This document shows, one piece after another, positions 47,373 to 56,552 of a DNA stretch of 64,000 nt; position 1 is the stretch's first letter, and every line of letters starts with the position of its first letter. The DNA is from Terrilactibacillus tamarindi (GTDB taxonomy: Bacteria > Bacillota > Bacilli > Bacillales > Sporolactobacillaceae): the NCBI RefSeq assembly GCF_009718825.1, contig NZ_WNHB01000007.1, forward strand, positions 87,819-151,818, given 5' to 3'. The translations under genes were made by a program, and so were the position numbers. A model generated the notes under the pieces. That model did no database searches and was not told the DNA's origin. It saw only the letters and a list, made by a program, of their open reading frames with translations.

Positions 47373-48026
47373 ATGCCTGATGGAAAATACGCGTACGGTC
47401 TATGGGGTGCTGTCCTATTCAACATCGTTTTCTTCGGACTGTTTGCTTACTCCGTGTTTAAACCGACGACAAAACGGGACTGGAGAACTTTGGGGGCATT
47501 TACAGGGTTTATGGTCGCTTTGTTCAGCGAAATGTTTGGTTATCCCCTGACCATCTATATCCTGACATCTATCCTTGGGAAGAATTATCCAGTTCTTGAT
47601 CCGTTCAATCATATTAATGGTCATCTATGGGTGGCAGTAGCAGGAGGATCTCCGATTTTATTTGATATTCTTCACCCTTTAAGCAATGTGTTTATTTTTG
47701 GCGGATTGATTATTATCGGGATTGGTTGGAGAAAAATACATTCAGGGGAAGGAAAATTAGTCACGGATGGGATCTACCGATTTATTCGCCATCCTCAATA
47801 CACCGGTTTCGGAGTGGCAATTATCGGTTTTCTGATTCAATGGCCAACGTTAATTACACTCATTATGGCGCCTACTTTACTGATTATGTACAGGAAACTG
47901 GCAAAAAGAGAAGAACAGAACATGATTCAAGAGTTTGGTGAGGAATATCTCGAGTATATGAAAAAGGTACCTAGATTCGTTCCAAAGATACATTTAACTA
48001 ATTTCACAAAGAAGGAAACAAATTAA
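47373..48026 (+). CDS. Isoprenylcysteine carboxyl methyltransferase-family membrane protein
   Basis: 217-residue membrane protein with about five helices. The C-terminal signature GIYRFIRHPQYTGFGVAIIGF followed by KREEQNMIQEFGEEYLEY matches ICMT/PEMT-type methyltransferases. The substrate in bacteria is not known; it could be a lipid or isoprenoid. ATG 47373 follows AGAGGAGA. It ends the ATPase-cupredoxin operon. Copper-island neighbours such as Lgt and the reductase at 62742 also point to lipid changes. Confidence 0.85.
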   Translation: MPDGKYAYGLWGAVLFNIVFFGLFAYSVFKPTTKRDWRTLGAFTGFMVALFSEMFGYPLTIYILTSILGKNYPVLDPFNHINGHLWVAVAGGSPILFDILHPLSNVFIFGGLIIIGIGWRKIHSGEGKLVTDGIYRFIRHPQYTGFGVAIIGFLIQWPTLITLIMAPTLLIMYRKLAKREEQNMIQEFGEEYLEYMKKVPRFVPKIHLTNFTKKETN

Positions 48027-48267
48027 AAGAAACTGACAGATGATCCTTTTACTATTTATACATGGATTCTTTTAATCATTAATTTTAGTGTGGTAGATTA
48101 CTCACTCTCTGTGTTCCTCCGTGATTAATTTGAGAAAACATTAAAACATTGAACAAACAATGATGGTAACCGGACCGCTTCACATAATCGACCAAACTTA
48201 TCTGTGTATCAATGCTGTTCCAAAACGTACTAACTTACACATCCCCCCATCTTCCATAATCAGCACT

Positions 48268-48300
48268 AAAACCTTCGCCAATCAAGCGAAGGTTTTGTCT
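48268..48300. terminator. Bidirectional terminator past the cadA 3' end
   Basis: AAAACCTTCGC and GCGAAGGTTTT pair around a short loop. It lies directly after the stop of the interrupted cadA on the minus strand. The 48027-48267 stretch has no gene. Confidence 0.8.
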
Positions 48301-48307
48301 TTGATTT

Positions 48308-48879
48308 TTACTCTTTAACTTTCGCGAGTCGTAAACTGTTCAATGTGACAATTATTGTAGCTCCCACATCAGCTAAAATAGCAATCCATAGTGTTAGCCA
48401 CCCTGGGAAAATAAGCAATATAGAAATAGCTTTAATAGCTAGTGAGAACGTGACGTTTTGTTTAATAATCGCCAAAGCTTTACGGCTCAATTTTATTGTG
48501 TAGGGCAATTTTGTTAAATCATCAGACATAAGGGCAATGTCGGCTGTCTCTAAAGCTGTATCTGTTCCAGCACCCCCCATAGCAATACCCACAGTGGCTT
48601 CTGCCAATGCTGGGGCATCGTTCACCCCATCACCAACCATTGCAACCTTTTGCTTCCCACGATAGGACTTAATATAATTTAGCTTTTCTTCCGGTAGCAA
48701 TTCTGCTTGAATATCAGAAACACCGACTTCTTTTCCTATTGTCTCGGCTGTACTTTTGTTGTCCCCTGTTAACATTACAGTTTGTTCAATACCGGACTGA
48801 TGAAGTTTTTGGATAACATTCTTCGCTGAATCTCTTAGCTTATCAGCCACAGCGATAAGGGCAAGAATATCTCCGTCCG
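48308..48879 (-). pseudogene. cadA: cadA, C-terminal fragment separated by a composite transposon
   Basis: Carries the last 190 or so residues of a CadA/ZntA-type ATPase: [25 protein letters not shown] and the final helices. The frame runs unbroken up to the junction at 48879, reading [15 protein letters not shown]. The N-terminal part lies at 59113-60658. Both junctions carry CCG, the target duplication. Joining them gives one continuous frame of 704 residues. As it stands the fragment lacks the metal channel and phosphorylation site. Confidence 0.92.
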
Positions 48880-48937
48880 TGGATGTAAGTCAATATATTG
48901 GACACAAAAAAAGTTTGGTAGATTGAGAGCTCGTTGC

Positions 48938-48942
48938 GTCAT
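48938..48942 (+). repeat. Target-site duplication of the IS21-family element, left copy
   Basis: GTCAT, repeated at 51509-51513. In uninterrupted copy 2 the same place reads GCGTCATTTTGAG, confirming the insertion point. Confidence 0.9.
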
Positions 48943-49084
48943 TGTTTTTGATAATCTAGAATTGAGCCATTGATAAGCAATTCGCTCACATAAAAATGAG
49001 CCACATGATTTCCAATTCTTAGCCCATCTTCCTTATGATAGAAAAGTAACCAGCAATTCTACATAAGGGAGAGGGAAAAAAAGG

Positions 49085-50602
49085 ATGATCGATATGGCTC
49101 ACTATCATCGTATCAAATTTCTAAAGGAGGTTGAAGGTCTTTCACAACGTCAGATTGCGAGAAAATTAGGAATTTCAAGGAATACAGTGAGTAAGTATAT
49201 GAAACAGGAAGAAGCCCCAACCCTTCCCGTTCGGCAACGCTCATACGGGAAGAAAGAATACTCGGAGGAAACTCAACGCATTCTTCCAATCATAGACCAG
49301 TGGCTTCTTGAGGACCAGAAACATTGGGTGAAACAAAAACATACGGCAGCGAGAATCTATCAACGGTTAGTCAAGGAATATCAGTTTAAGGGGTCGTCCT
49401 CTAACATTCGTAAGCTTGTTGCCAAGCGAAGACAGAAACAGCAGGAAGTATTCATTCCCCTTGAATTCCGATACGGCCTTCAATTTCAATTTGACTGGGG
49501 CGAGGCCGATGTTATTCTTCAGGGAAAAACGCAGCGAATCTTTCTTTTTTGTCTGCAGCTTTCATCTAGCCGTTTTCGATTTGTTCGAGCTTACACTCAT
49601 CAAAAACAGGAGGCTTTTCTGGACGGCTTTGTACACGCTTTTGAATTTCTGGGTGGTGTGCCTGTCGAAGGCCTTTTTGATAATCTAAAGACAGCCGTGG
49701 TCAAAGTTTTGAAAGGCAGAGATCGCTTAGAACAAGAAGCCTTTATCGCGCTCCAGGCGCATTATGGGTTCAAGGCCACCTTTGCCAATCCCCGAAGGGG
49801 AAATGAAAAGGGAAGGGTTGAAGGGACGGTTGGCTATGTCCGACGCAACGCGTTGGTCCCTTATCCAGACGTTCAATCCATGGATGAACTCAATCATTAT
49901 CTTATGGATTGGTGCCTTAAAGAGGCGGCCCGCATTCACGTTCCGCGTACCGATGAAACGGTCGCACAGGTTTGGGCCAAAGAAAAACTTACCCTTCATT
50001 CCCTTCCGGGAACACCATTTGAAGCCTGCCGGTTGATATCCTGTCAGGTCAATCAATTGTCTCTCATCCATGTAGAGACCAACCAATACTCCGTTCCCTG
50101 CGCTTATGTTGGACAAGCTGTCTGGGTTAAACAGTTTGTCGATCGTCTGATCATTGTGGCTCAAAATCAAGTGATCACTGAATATCCCCGTTCGTACGGA
50201 CGAAATCAACTATTCACCCGTCTGGACCATTATCTGGAGGCGCTTCTGAAAAAGCCTCGTGCGATCCGAGATGCACATCCTTTTCAGAATCCAGATATTC
50301 CTGAAATCTTCCGGCATTTCCATCGTAGAATGCGTGAGACTGAGGGAGCGGCCGGAGACCGCAAATTTGTCAGGCTTCTTCTTCTCCACCGGGAACTTGG
50401 CCTGAATCTGTTAACCCAAGCCATTCAGGAAGCAGAACGGAAGCAAATTTTCACCTATGAAGCGGTTCATGAGGTCATTCAAAAGATGACAGGTAATGTG
50501 GCAGGACCCGTTGGTCAAGCACCGGAAGCTCTGGAGAACTACAAGGTGAAAGTGACCGATATCAATCAATACAGACAACTCGTGAAGGAGGAAAACCAAT
50601 GA
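49085..50602 (+). CDS. istA: IS21-family transposase IstA
   Basis: 505-residue transposase. An N-terminal helix-turn-helix (GLSQRQIARKLGISRNTVSKY), then the RNase H-like core with the first catalytic Asp in FDWGEADVIL, the second in GLFDNLKTAVVK and Glu in RGNEKGRVEGTVGYVRR. ATG 49085 follows AAGGGAGAGGG. It overlaps istB by four bases. Confidence 0.95.
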   Translation: MIDMAHYHRIKFLKEVEGLSQRQIARKLGISRNTVSKYMKQEEAPTLPVRQRSYGKKEYSEETQRILPIIDQWLLEDQKHWVKQKHTAARIYQRLVKEYQFKGSSSNIRKLVAKRRQKQQEVFIPLEFRYGLQFQFDWGEADVILQGKTQRIFLFCLQLSSSRFRFVRAYTHQKQEAFLDGFVHAFEFLGGVPVEGLFDNLKTAVVKVLKGRDRLEQEAFIALQAHYGFKATFANPRRGNEKGRVEGTVGYVRRNALVPYPDVQSMDELNHYLMDWCLKEAARIHVPRTDETVAQVWAKEKLTLHSLPGTPFEACRLISCQVNQLSLIHVETNQYSVPCAYVGQAVWVKQFVDRLIIVAQNQVITEYPRSYGRNQLFTRLDHYLEALLKKPRAIRDAHPFQNPDIPEIFRHFHRRMRETEGAAGDRKFVRLLLLHRELGLNLLTQAIQEAERKQIFTYEAVHEVIQKMTGNVAGPVGQAPEALENYKVKVTDINQYRQLVKEENQ

Positions 50603-51360
50603 CCACGGAACTTCTGTTGGACCATCTGACCAGGCAACTCAGGATGCCCACCCTAGCCAGACAGTATCGTTCTCTAGCACGGGAAGCGGAGGAGCACAAT
50701 TTGCGTTATGAAGATTATCTTTTGGCATTGCTTGAAGCTGAATCGCAAAGTCGAGAAGAAAATCAACGACAAAGGCGTTTGAAACAAGCACGTTTTCCTG
50801 TTTCTAAGACGCTGGACACGTACGATTTCAGTTTGATGCCCAGTCTGAACCGAAATCATTTTCTCACCCTGGCCAAAGGTGAGTTTGTCCGAAAAAAAGA
50901 GAATGTGATTTTTCTCGGTAACAGTGGAACGGGCAAGAGCCACCTGGCCATTGGGTTGGGAATAGAGATGATTCAAAACGGGTTTAAAGCAAAATTTATA
51001 ACGGCCTCCGAATTAGTCGAAGAACTGCTCATGGCCTATGAGGAACAGAAACTAAGCGCCATGGAGAAAAGGTGGCTCAAATTTGATGTAGTCATTGTGG
51101 ATGAACTCGGCTATGTTCCTTTCTCCAAAACCGGAGCAGAACTCCTATTTCAATTTTTTTCAAGTCGGTATGAGCGTGCCAGTCTCATTCTGACAACGAA
51201 TCTTGAATTCAGCGAATGGACAAGCTTGTTTGGCGATGAAAAGATGACGGCTGCCCTGCTTGACCGACTAACGCATCGCTGTCACATCCATCTACTTAAC
51301 GGCGAATCTTACCGATTTAGGCAGAGCATGGAAAGAAAAGAAAACTCAGGACAGGGATAA
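50599..51360 (+). CDS. istB: IS21-family helper ATPase IstB
   Basis: 253-residue AAA+ protein of the DnaC/IstB type that assembles on target DNA and stimulates IstA. Walker A GNSGTGKSHLAIGLG and Walker B VVIVDELGYVPF are present. ATG 50599 follows AAGGAGG and overlaps the istA stop. Confidence 0.95.
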   Translation: MTTELLLDHLTRQLRMPTLARQYRSLAREAEEHNLRYEDYLLALLEAESQSREENQRQRRLKQARFPVSKTLDTYDFSLMPSLNRNHFLTLAKGEFVRKKENVIFLGNSGTGKSHLAIGLGIEMIQNGFKAKFITASELVEELLMAYEEQKLSAMEKRWLKFDVVIVDELGYVPFSKTGAELLFQFFSSRYERASLILTTNLEFSEWTSLFGDEKMTAALLDRLTHRCHIHLLNGESYRFRQSMERKENSGQG

Positions 51361-51370
51361 TGTCAGCGCA

Positions 51371-51419
51371 AGTGTTAGGTGGGAACTGGCCCTCCCCGGG
51401 CCAGTCCCCACCTAACACC
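51371..51419 (+). terminator. Strong hairpin after istB
   Basis: GTGTTAGGTGGG-ACTGGCC pairs with GGCCAGT-CCCACCTAACAC around a short CCC-rich loop. No long T tract follows, so it may act as a transcription block or structural element rather than a classic terminator. Confidence 0.65.
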
Positions 51420-51531
51420 CATATTATTCCATAATTGGAAGTACCACACGATAAAGTGGCTCACTTTTGATGTGATCACTCTGGCTCAATTTCATATTGA
51501 CAAAAACAGTCATTTTGAGTTTGATCTGAAT

Positions 51532-51640
51532 CGCTTGACATGGAGCCTCTACGGGCGATGTTTTTTGGCAAAGGGGCGAAAGGGTAAATCTCTTTCGCCT
51601 GGCGAGATAGCCTACAACGCCCGTCTCTCCATGTCAAGCG
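51532..51640. repeat. Long internal inverted repeat of the IS3 element, copy 1
   Basis: CGCTTGACATGGAG...ACGGGCG pairs with CGCCCGT...CCATGTCAAGCG across about 109 bases, enclosing a second stem GGCGAAAG/CTTTCGCC. It lies between the left terminal repeat and the end of orfB and recurs exactly at 57766-57874. Confidence 0.85.
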
Positions 51641-51657
51641 GTGCTCGTGCAGCATGA

Positions 51658-52521
51658 TCAGGCCACTTTCAAAAACTTGTCTTCTGCTTCCTGAGGCGTC
51701 AGGTAATCGAGACAGCTATGGATCCGGGACCTGTTGTACCAGCCTTCAATGTACTGAAAGAGGGCACGTCTTGCTTCATTGAAATCATGATACGTCGTCT
51801 GATGGATTTCCTCTTTTTTCAATGTTGCATGAAAGGACTCAATGCACGCGTTATCGTATGGGCAGCCTTTTTTACTGAAAGAATGGACGATTTGTTTCTC
51901 TTGAATCGCTTTCTCAAATTCATGGCTTGTATACTGGGACCCAAGGTCCGTATGCAGGATCAGACCCGGTTCAGGATTTTGGTTGACGCAAGCGTTATCT
52001 AAAGCCTTTAAGGCTAGCTCTGTTGTCATGCTCCGAGAAAAGGAATAGCCAATAATCTTTCGTGTACACAGATCCATGACTGAGGCCAGGTAGCACCAGC
52101 CCTCTTTGATCGTGTGGATATAAGTGATATCTGCAACCCATTTTTGGTTGATCTTTGTTGTTGTAAAGTCCTGAGCCAGTACATTTTTTCTGTTCTCGAC
52201 CGGTCCCTGGCTCGATTGCGGACGATACTTTTTCACAATAATGGACCGCAAATTGGCTCGTCTCATCAGCTGTTGCACACGTTTGAGGCTGACCATAAAG
52301 CCTTCTTTTCTCAAGCGTTTCTGAATCTTAGGAGCTCCATATCGCCGTTTACTTTCTGTATAAAGGGTCTGAATACGTTGCATCAATTTCCGATTCTCAC
52401 GGGCCAGACTGGACTCACCGGCACTCTTGGCCTGATAATAGGTACTCCGCGGCATGTCAAGCACCTGGCATACCGTTTTTATGGGATGTTTTTCTTGCAG
52501 GCGATCAATCAACACACTCAT
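51658..52521 (-). CDS. IS3-family transposase OrfB (copy 1)
   Basis: Catalytic part of the transposase, 287 residues if translated alone. The HTH_21-like N-terminus (LYTESKRRYGAPKIQKRL) is followed by the rve core: Asp in WVADITYIHT, Asp in LILHTDLGSQYT, Glu in NACIESFHATLKKEE. It is normally made as an OrfAB fusion through the slippery run at 52536-52542. Identical to the copy at 57892 as far as compared. Confidence 0.95.
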   Translation of the reverse strand: MSVLIDRLQEKHPIKTVCQVLDMPRSTYYQAKSAGESSLARENRKLMQRIQTLYTESKRRYGAPKIQKRLRKEGFMVSLKRVQQLMRRANLRSIIVKKYRPQSSQGPVENRKNVLAQDFTTTKINQKWVADITYIHTIKEGWCYLASVMDLCTRKIIGYSFSRSMTTELALKALDNACVNQNPEPGLILHTDLGSQYTSHEFEKAIQEKQIVHSFSKKGCPYDNACIESFHATLKKEEIHQTTYHDFNEARRALFQYIEGWYNRSRIHSCLDYLTPQEAEDKFLKVA

Positions 52522-52532
52522 CTCAGCGGACG

Positions 52533-52820
52533 TTACTTTTTTGCGAATATGGCCATAGCTTTTTTTAATATTTCGTTTTCCTCCTGAATGCGTCTCATCT
52601 CTTTCTGAAGCTTCAGGTAATCCACAGGAGTAAAGGATTTCCCGTCTTCTAAAGAAATTGGATTCAGTTTCTTAATCCATTTATAAATCGTTGTTTCCGA
52701 TACGCCATATTCGCTGCTGAGATCTTTGACCGGAGTGCCTGACTGGTAGAGTTCCACGATCATTTGCCGGAATTCTTTATTGAATTTGTTGCTTGTTTTT
52801 CCGCTGCCCATCCGGGACAC
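52533..52820 (-). CDS. IS3-family OrfA with programmed frameshift site (copy 1)
   Basis: 95-residue DNA-binding part: helix-turn-helix (LSSEYGVSETTIYKWIKKL) and a leucine-zipper-like end. On the minus strand the stop codon follows A-AAA-AAG (52536-52542), the standard -1 slippery heptamer, so a fraction of ribosomes should continue into OrfB. Differs from copy 2 by one residue (PVDY instead of PEDY). Confidence 0.93.
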   Translation of the reverse strand: MSRMGSGKTSNKFNKEFRQMIVELYQSGTPVKDLSSEYGVSETTIYKWIKKLNPISLEDGKSFTPVDYLKLQKEMRRIQEENEILKKAMAIFAKK

Positions 52821-52878
52821 ATCCTTTCGTTAATCCTTAGTTTAACTAAAATGTGTCCGTAAAACTATCCTAACATCA

Positions 52879-53038
52879 GTATGAAAGTGCAATAAGAACA
52901 ATTGGAATAGGAATGAGAAATCCTAACACAAACAATATCATTCCTTCGCCTATCACTAATTTTATTAAAACAATGTATAGAAATAAAGGCAAGTCTATAA
53001 GTAGCCAACGTAACAGTGCATATGCAATAACAAGGTTT
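52879..53038 (-). pseudogene. Remnant of a membrane protein next to IS3 copy 1
   Basis: On the minus strand an open stretch encodes NLVIAYALLRWLLIDLPLFL and a second hydrophobic block (LGFLIPIPIVLIALSY) running straight into the IS end. It has a stop just upstream and no start codon. It looks like the tail of an older gene cut by the insertion sequence; family unknown. The remainder to 53155 shows nothing clear. Confidence 0.5.
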
Positions 53039-53155
53039 TTAAACTACATAATCAATCAGATAAAGCAGAAGGATAGTTATTTTATGCATTTAGAAAATGA
53101 GGGGATAAGTGGATTAGGGCTGATTCATGGTTCTAAATATATTTCAAGCTTATCT

Positions 53156-53992
53156 TTACGAGCAAGGGCTGGGGAACTTTCCCAATCGTTCTTCACTCAT
53201 GGCAATGTGTGTTTTATAACCAAAGAAAGAAGTATCAGCCGATTTATGCCCTTTTCGGGCATCCGGATCATCGGAAGAAGGCAGGTGCTCCTCGTGATCT
53301 TCCACCAGTTCTTTTAAGTAATTAAGCTTTTCTTTTACCTTAGGATAGTGGGAGACAGCTTCTGCTTGATTCACCACTTCAATAAGTTGTTTATTATATT
53401 GGAGCTCATCAACTAGATCCTCCGTAACGTTCTTCGAAGGAAATTTCTCTTTCATATGCTCGTCCACCTGGTAAACAGCTTTACGTAACAGCTTTGATTT
53501 TTCTCTCAGAAATTCAACAGGTGACTTCTGGTTAAAGCGTGCTTGTGTATGGGTGGCATCAACGATAATGGAATTACTCGCAATAAGATCTTTTTCCAGA
53601 GCTAACTCCACTGATTTCTGAATTAACATATCCAGTAACTGTGTATCCTTTAGGCGTAATTTCCGGAACTTGGTTAATGTGCTTGAATGAATAACTGGGT
53701 CTTCTGGTGCCATCTCTAAAAAATATTTGAAAGACATATCATATTTCGAACGCTCGACGACATCAACATCAGACAAATCGAAGATTGTCTTGAGTAGTAG
53801 GTATTTAAACAGACGAATAGGAGGCACAGCGTTTCGACCGTTGTCCAAACAATATTTATCTCTTAGTTCTTCTAAAATAAAAGAGAAGTCCACCAGTTCA
53901 TTTATTTGACGAAGCATATTGTCTTTGGGTACCACCAAATCATATATTGCCATAAAGGGACTAAGATTAAGTGACTGTTGATCAGAAATCAT
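53156..53992 (-). pseudogene. IS1182-family transposase, C-terminally truncated
   Basis: About 265 residues match the N-terminal half of IS1182-type transposases (ISDQQSLNLSPFMAIYDLVV, later DGRNAVPPIRLFKYLLLKT as DNGRNAVPP, and IIVDATHTQARFN with the first catalytic Asp). The match stops near HIAMSEERLG at about 53190 and then runs into unrelated residues, so the second half of the catalytic domain is missing. A terminator-like hairpin and an IS1182-type end lie at 54040-54111. Confidence 0.85.
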
Positions 53993-54039
53993 ATGTACCA
54001 CCACCACTAAAAAATGTTACCTCCATTATACATGAAAAT

Positions 54040-54111
54040 AAAAACGAGGGTTTTCTCGATTTCATCGAGAAAACCCTCGTAAATTAGAATTTGGACTTTT
54101 TCAGTGGCCTC
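54040..54111. mobile_element. Remaining end of the IS1182-family element
   Basis: GAGGGTTTTCTCGAT and ATCGAGAAAACCCTC form a hairpin, followed by the terminal-repeat-like GGACTTTTTCAGTGGCCTCC (54092-54111). The other end is absent. Confidence 0.65.
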
Positions 54112-54133
54112 CTATTTCATCCTGTCTTTTTTC

Positions 54134-56311
54134 TTAATCAATCTTCAACAATTGGGCATTGATCGCACAAATAATGGTACTTAGGGACATCACCACTGCC
54201 CCAATTGCAGGAGTTATCACAATGCCTATACTATACAAAACACCAGCTGCTAGGGGAATAGCAACAATATTATACCCAGCAGCCCATCCTAAGTTCTGCA
54301 CCATTTTTCTACGACTTGCTTTAGACAGCTTAATAATATTTAGGATATCTACTGGGTTACTATTTACTAGTACAACATCAGCTGTTTCTATTGCAACATC
54401 CGTACCAGCACCTATTGCAATACCTAAATCTGCCTCAGCTAAGGCAGGCGCATCATTAATTCCGTCGCCTATCATGGCAACTTTTTTGCCACCTTGTTTT
54501 AAGTGCTTCACATTATTTGACTTTTCATGTGGTAAAACTTCTGCAATCACTTTTGAAATCCCAAGTTTTTCACCTACATAATTTGCTACTCGGCTATTGT
54601 CTCCAGTCATCATTACTGTTTCTATACCAAGATCATTCAATTCTTTAATTACTGTGTAAGAAGATTCTCTGATAATATCTGCTAAGGCTATCATTCCTTG
54701 CAATACATTATCCTTAAGTACAAAAACAACTGTTTTCCCTTGTTGTGCTAATTTTTCATATGTCTTTTCATCAAAAGAAATCTTATTCGCTCTCATAGCT
54801 CCAGGGCTAATAACTGCGATTTCTGAGCCATTTACGTTGGCAGTTAATCCTTTACCAGTTAAATTTTTATAATCTGTTACATTATAGGATTCTATGTTTC
54901 GTTCTTTTCCTTCTTTCACAATTCCTTTTGCAATTGGATGATCCGATTGCGTTTCAACAGAGTAAGCTAATTTTAACAATTCTTCTTCACTTACACCATT
55001 GCTGGGATGAATATCGGTCACACCGAAGTTTCCCTCAGTCAAAGTACCAGTTTTATCAAAAACGATACGATCTACTTTCCAAGCACTTTCAAATTGGGTC
55101 CGATTGCGAATTAACAATCCTTTTTTTGCAGCAATTGATGTAGATCTTGAAGTAACCAATGGACCTGCTAGACCTAGTGCATGTGGACAAGCAATAATCA
55201 AGACCGTAACCATTCTCTCTAAAGCAAATTCAAAATCACCTGTGGTCATCCAATAAGCTAACGTAACAATTCCTGTAACTACCGCAACATAAAACAGCCA
55301 TTTTGCTGCAACATCCGCAAATCCTTGCGCTTTCGATTTCGTTTTTTCCGCATCACTTACCAATTGAATTACTTGAGACAGGTAAGTATCATTCCCTGTC
55401 TTATTAACTTTGATTTTTAATACACCTTCGCCATTAACTGCACCACCAATTGCATCCATTCCAGGTCCTTTTTCTACTGGAACCGATTCTCCAGTGAGCA
55501 TGGATTCATCAACTGTTGATTCCCCTTCAAATATTTCACCATCTAGTGGAATCTTTTCTCCGGATTTAACTAATATGTGGTCTCCTGGAACTAAATCCTC
55601 TACAGAAACTTCTACAATGTTGCCAGAGGCATTAATTTTATGTGCTTCTTTTGGCATAAGTTTTATTAACTCTTCTAACGCTTTTGAAGCACCCATGATA
55701 GACTTCATTTCAATCCAATGTCCTAGCAACATAATGACGATTAATGTAGCCAATTCAAAAAAGAAGTCACTACCTTCAATAAAGAAGGCTGTTAATGAAC
55801 TATATATATAAGCTGTAACAATAGCTAAAGAAATTAACATCATCATTCCAGGCGTTTTTGCTTTTACTTCATCCCATGCACCTTGCAAGAAAGGTTTACC
55901 ACCATAGAAAAAGACTATCGTTGAAAGCAAGAATAATAGTAAAGTGTCCCCAGTAAAGTTAACTTCATATCCAAAAAGCATTTGTATCATTTCCGACAAA
56001 TAAGAAATTGGTATAGCCAGAACTAAGGATACCCAGAATCGCTTTTTAAAGTCCTCAATCATATGTTCATGGTGACCTGCATGGCCGCCTCCATGTCCTC
56101 CGTGATGGTGGTGATCATGTTTGTTGTGGTTATGGTTTTCATGTCCTTCATGCGAACTGTGTTCATGGTGGGCATGTTCATGTTGATTATGATGCATGTG
56201 TCCCCCATGTTCGCTACCATTGTGATGTTCATGTTTGCTGTGATTGTGTGTCTCTTGTTTTTCATGTCCACTATGATGTTGCTTACCCTTTCCGTTACCA
56301 TGCTTTTCCAT
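54134..56311 (-). CDS. copB: Copper-translocating P1B-type ATPase CopB
   Basis: 725-residue exporter. The first 85 residues are extremely His-rich (for example HHNQHEHAHHEHSSHEGHE). The ion motif is ACPHALG, which marks the CopB subgroup, with DKTGTLTEGN and [13 protein letters not shown] 56311 has AAAGGGG 8 bases upstream, so the in-frame start at 56332 was set aside. It is the main cargo of the composite unit and has a CsoR-type operator at 56402. It probably exports Cu(I)/Cu(II) or Ag. Confidence 0.95.
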   Translation of the reverse strand: MEKHGNGKGKQHHSGHEKQETHNHSKHEHHNGSEHGGHMHHNQHEHAHHEHSSHEGHENHNHNKHDHHHHGGHGGGHAGHHEHMIEDFKKRFWVSLVLAIPISYLSEMIQMLFGYEVNFTGDTLLLFLLSTIVFFYGGKPFLQGAWDEVKAKTPGMMMLISLAIVTAYIYSSLTAFFIEGSDFFFELATLIVIMLLGHWIEMKSIMGASKALEELIKLMPKEAHKINASGNIVEVSVEDLVPGDHILVKSGEKIPLDGEIFEGESTVDESMLTGESVPVEKGPGMDAIGGAVNGEGVLKIKVNKTGNDTYLSQVIQLVSDAEKTKSKAQGFADVAAKWLFYVAVVTGIVTLAYWMTTGDFEFALERMVTVLIIACPHALGLAGPLVTSRSTSIAAKKGLLIRNRTQFESAWKVDRIVFDKTGTLTEGNFGVTDIHPSNGVSEEELLKLAYSVETQSDHPIAKGIVKEGKERNIESYNVTDYKNLTGKGLTANVNGSEIAVISPGAMRANKISFDEKTYEKLAQQGKTVVFVLKDNVLQGMIALADIIRESSYTVIKELNDLGIETVMMTGDNSRVANYVGEKLGISKVIAEVLPHEKSNNVKHLKQGGKKVAMIGDGINDAPALAEADLGIAIGAGTDVAIETADVVLVNSNPVDILNIIKLSKASRRKMVQNLGWAAGYNIVAIPLAAGVLYSIGIVITPAIGAVVMSLSTIICAINAQLLKID

Positions 56312-56401
56312 TGTTTTCACCCCTTTAATCATCTTAGTTTGAGAAGATTTTGTGTACTTTATTCCATCTCCTTATTTCAATCACATCATACTATACCATA
56401 C

Positions 56402-56420
56402 TATACCCCCATTCGGTATA
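56402..56420 (-). promoter_or_regulatory. CsoR-type operator upstream of copB
   Basis: TATACC-N7-GGTATA, the same arms and spacing as over the copA promoter. Further TATA-like motifs lie between it and the copB start. It is also upstream of the divergent copper-storage gene and might serve both. Confidence 0.7.
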
Positions 56421-56552
56421 AAATAAACTTAAGTAATATATTACGAATCTGTGCAGTTTTTGTGCAGTTCGTCGGTTTTAGTTTTAATGGAAGAAATAAT
56501 GGGAATATTATAATGTGCGGAATTAAAATAATATAATTTGGAGGATTTGATT

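Larger units (their letters stand above)
48943..51508 (+). mobile_element. IS21-family insertion sequence, complete
   Basis: 2566-bp element with ends beginning TGTTTTTG on both sides, followed by internal repeats (AATTGAGCCA and TGAGCCAC) near each end, as IS21 relatives have. It encodes istA and istB. It interrupts IS3 copy 1 and is flanked by the 5-bp duplication GTCAT. Confidence 0.93.
48880..52878 (-). mobile_element. IS3-family element, copy 1, split by an IS21-family insertion
   Basis: Left part 48880-48942 and right part 51509-52878 together make a 1428-bp element matching copy 2 at 57686-59112 (1427 bp) except for one extra A near the left end and a few substitutions. Orientation of transposase is minus. 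The interruption leaves orfA and orfB intact but separates them from one terminal repeat by 2.57 kb. Confidence 0.9.

Noticed and set aside
52913..53317. Plus-strand frame of 134 residues
   Set aside because: It overlaps, on the other strand, the hydrophobic remnant and the IS1182 transposase end, and has no family features.
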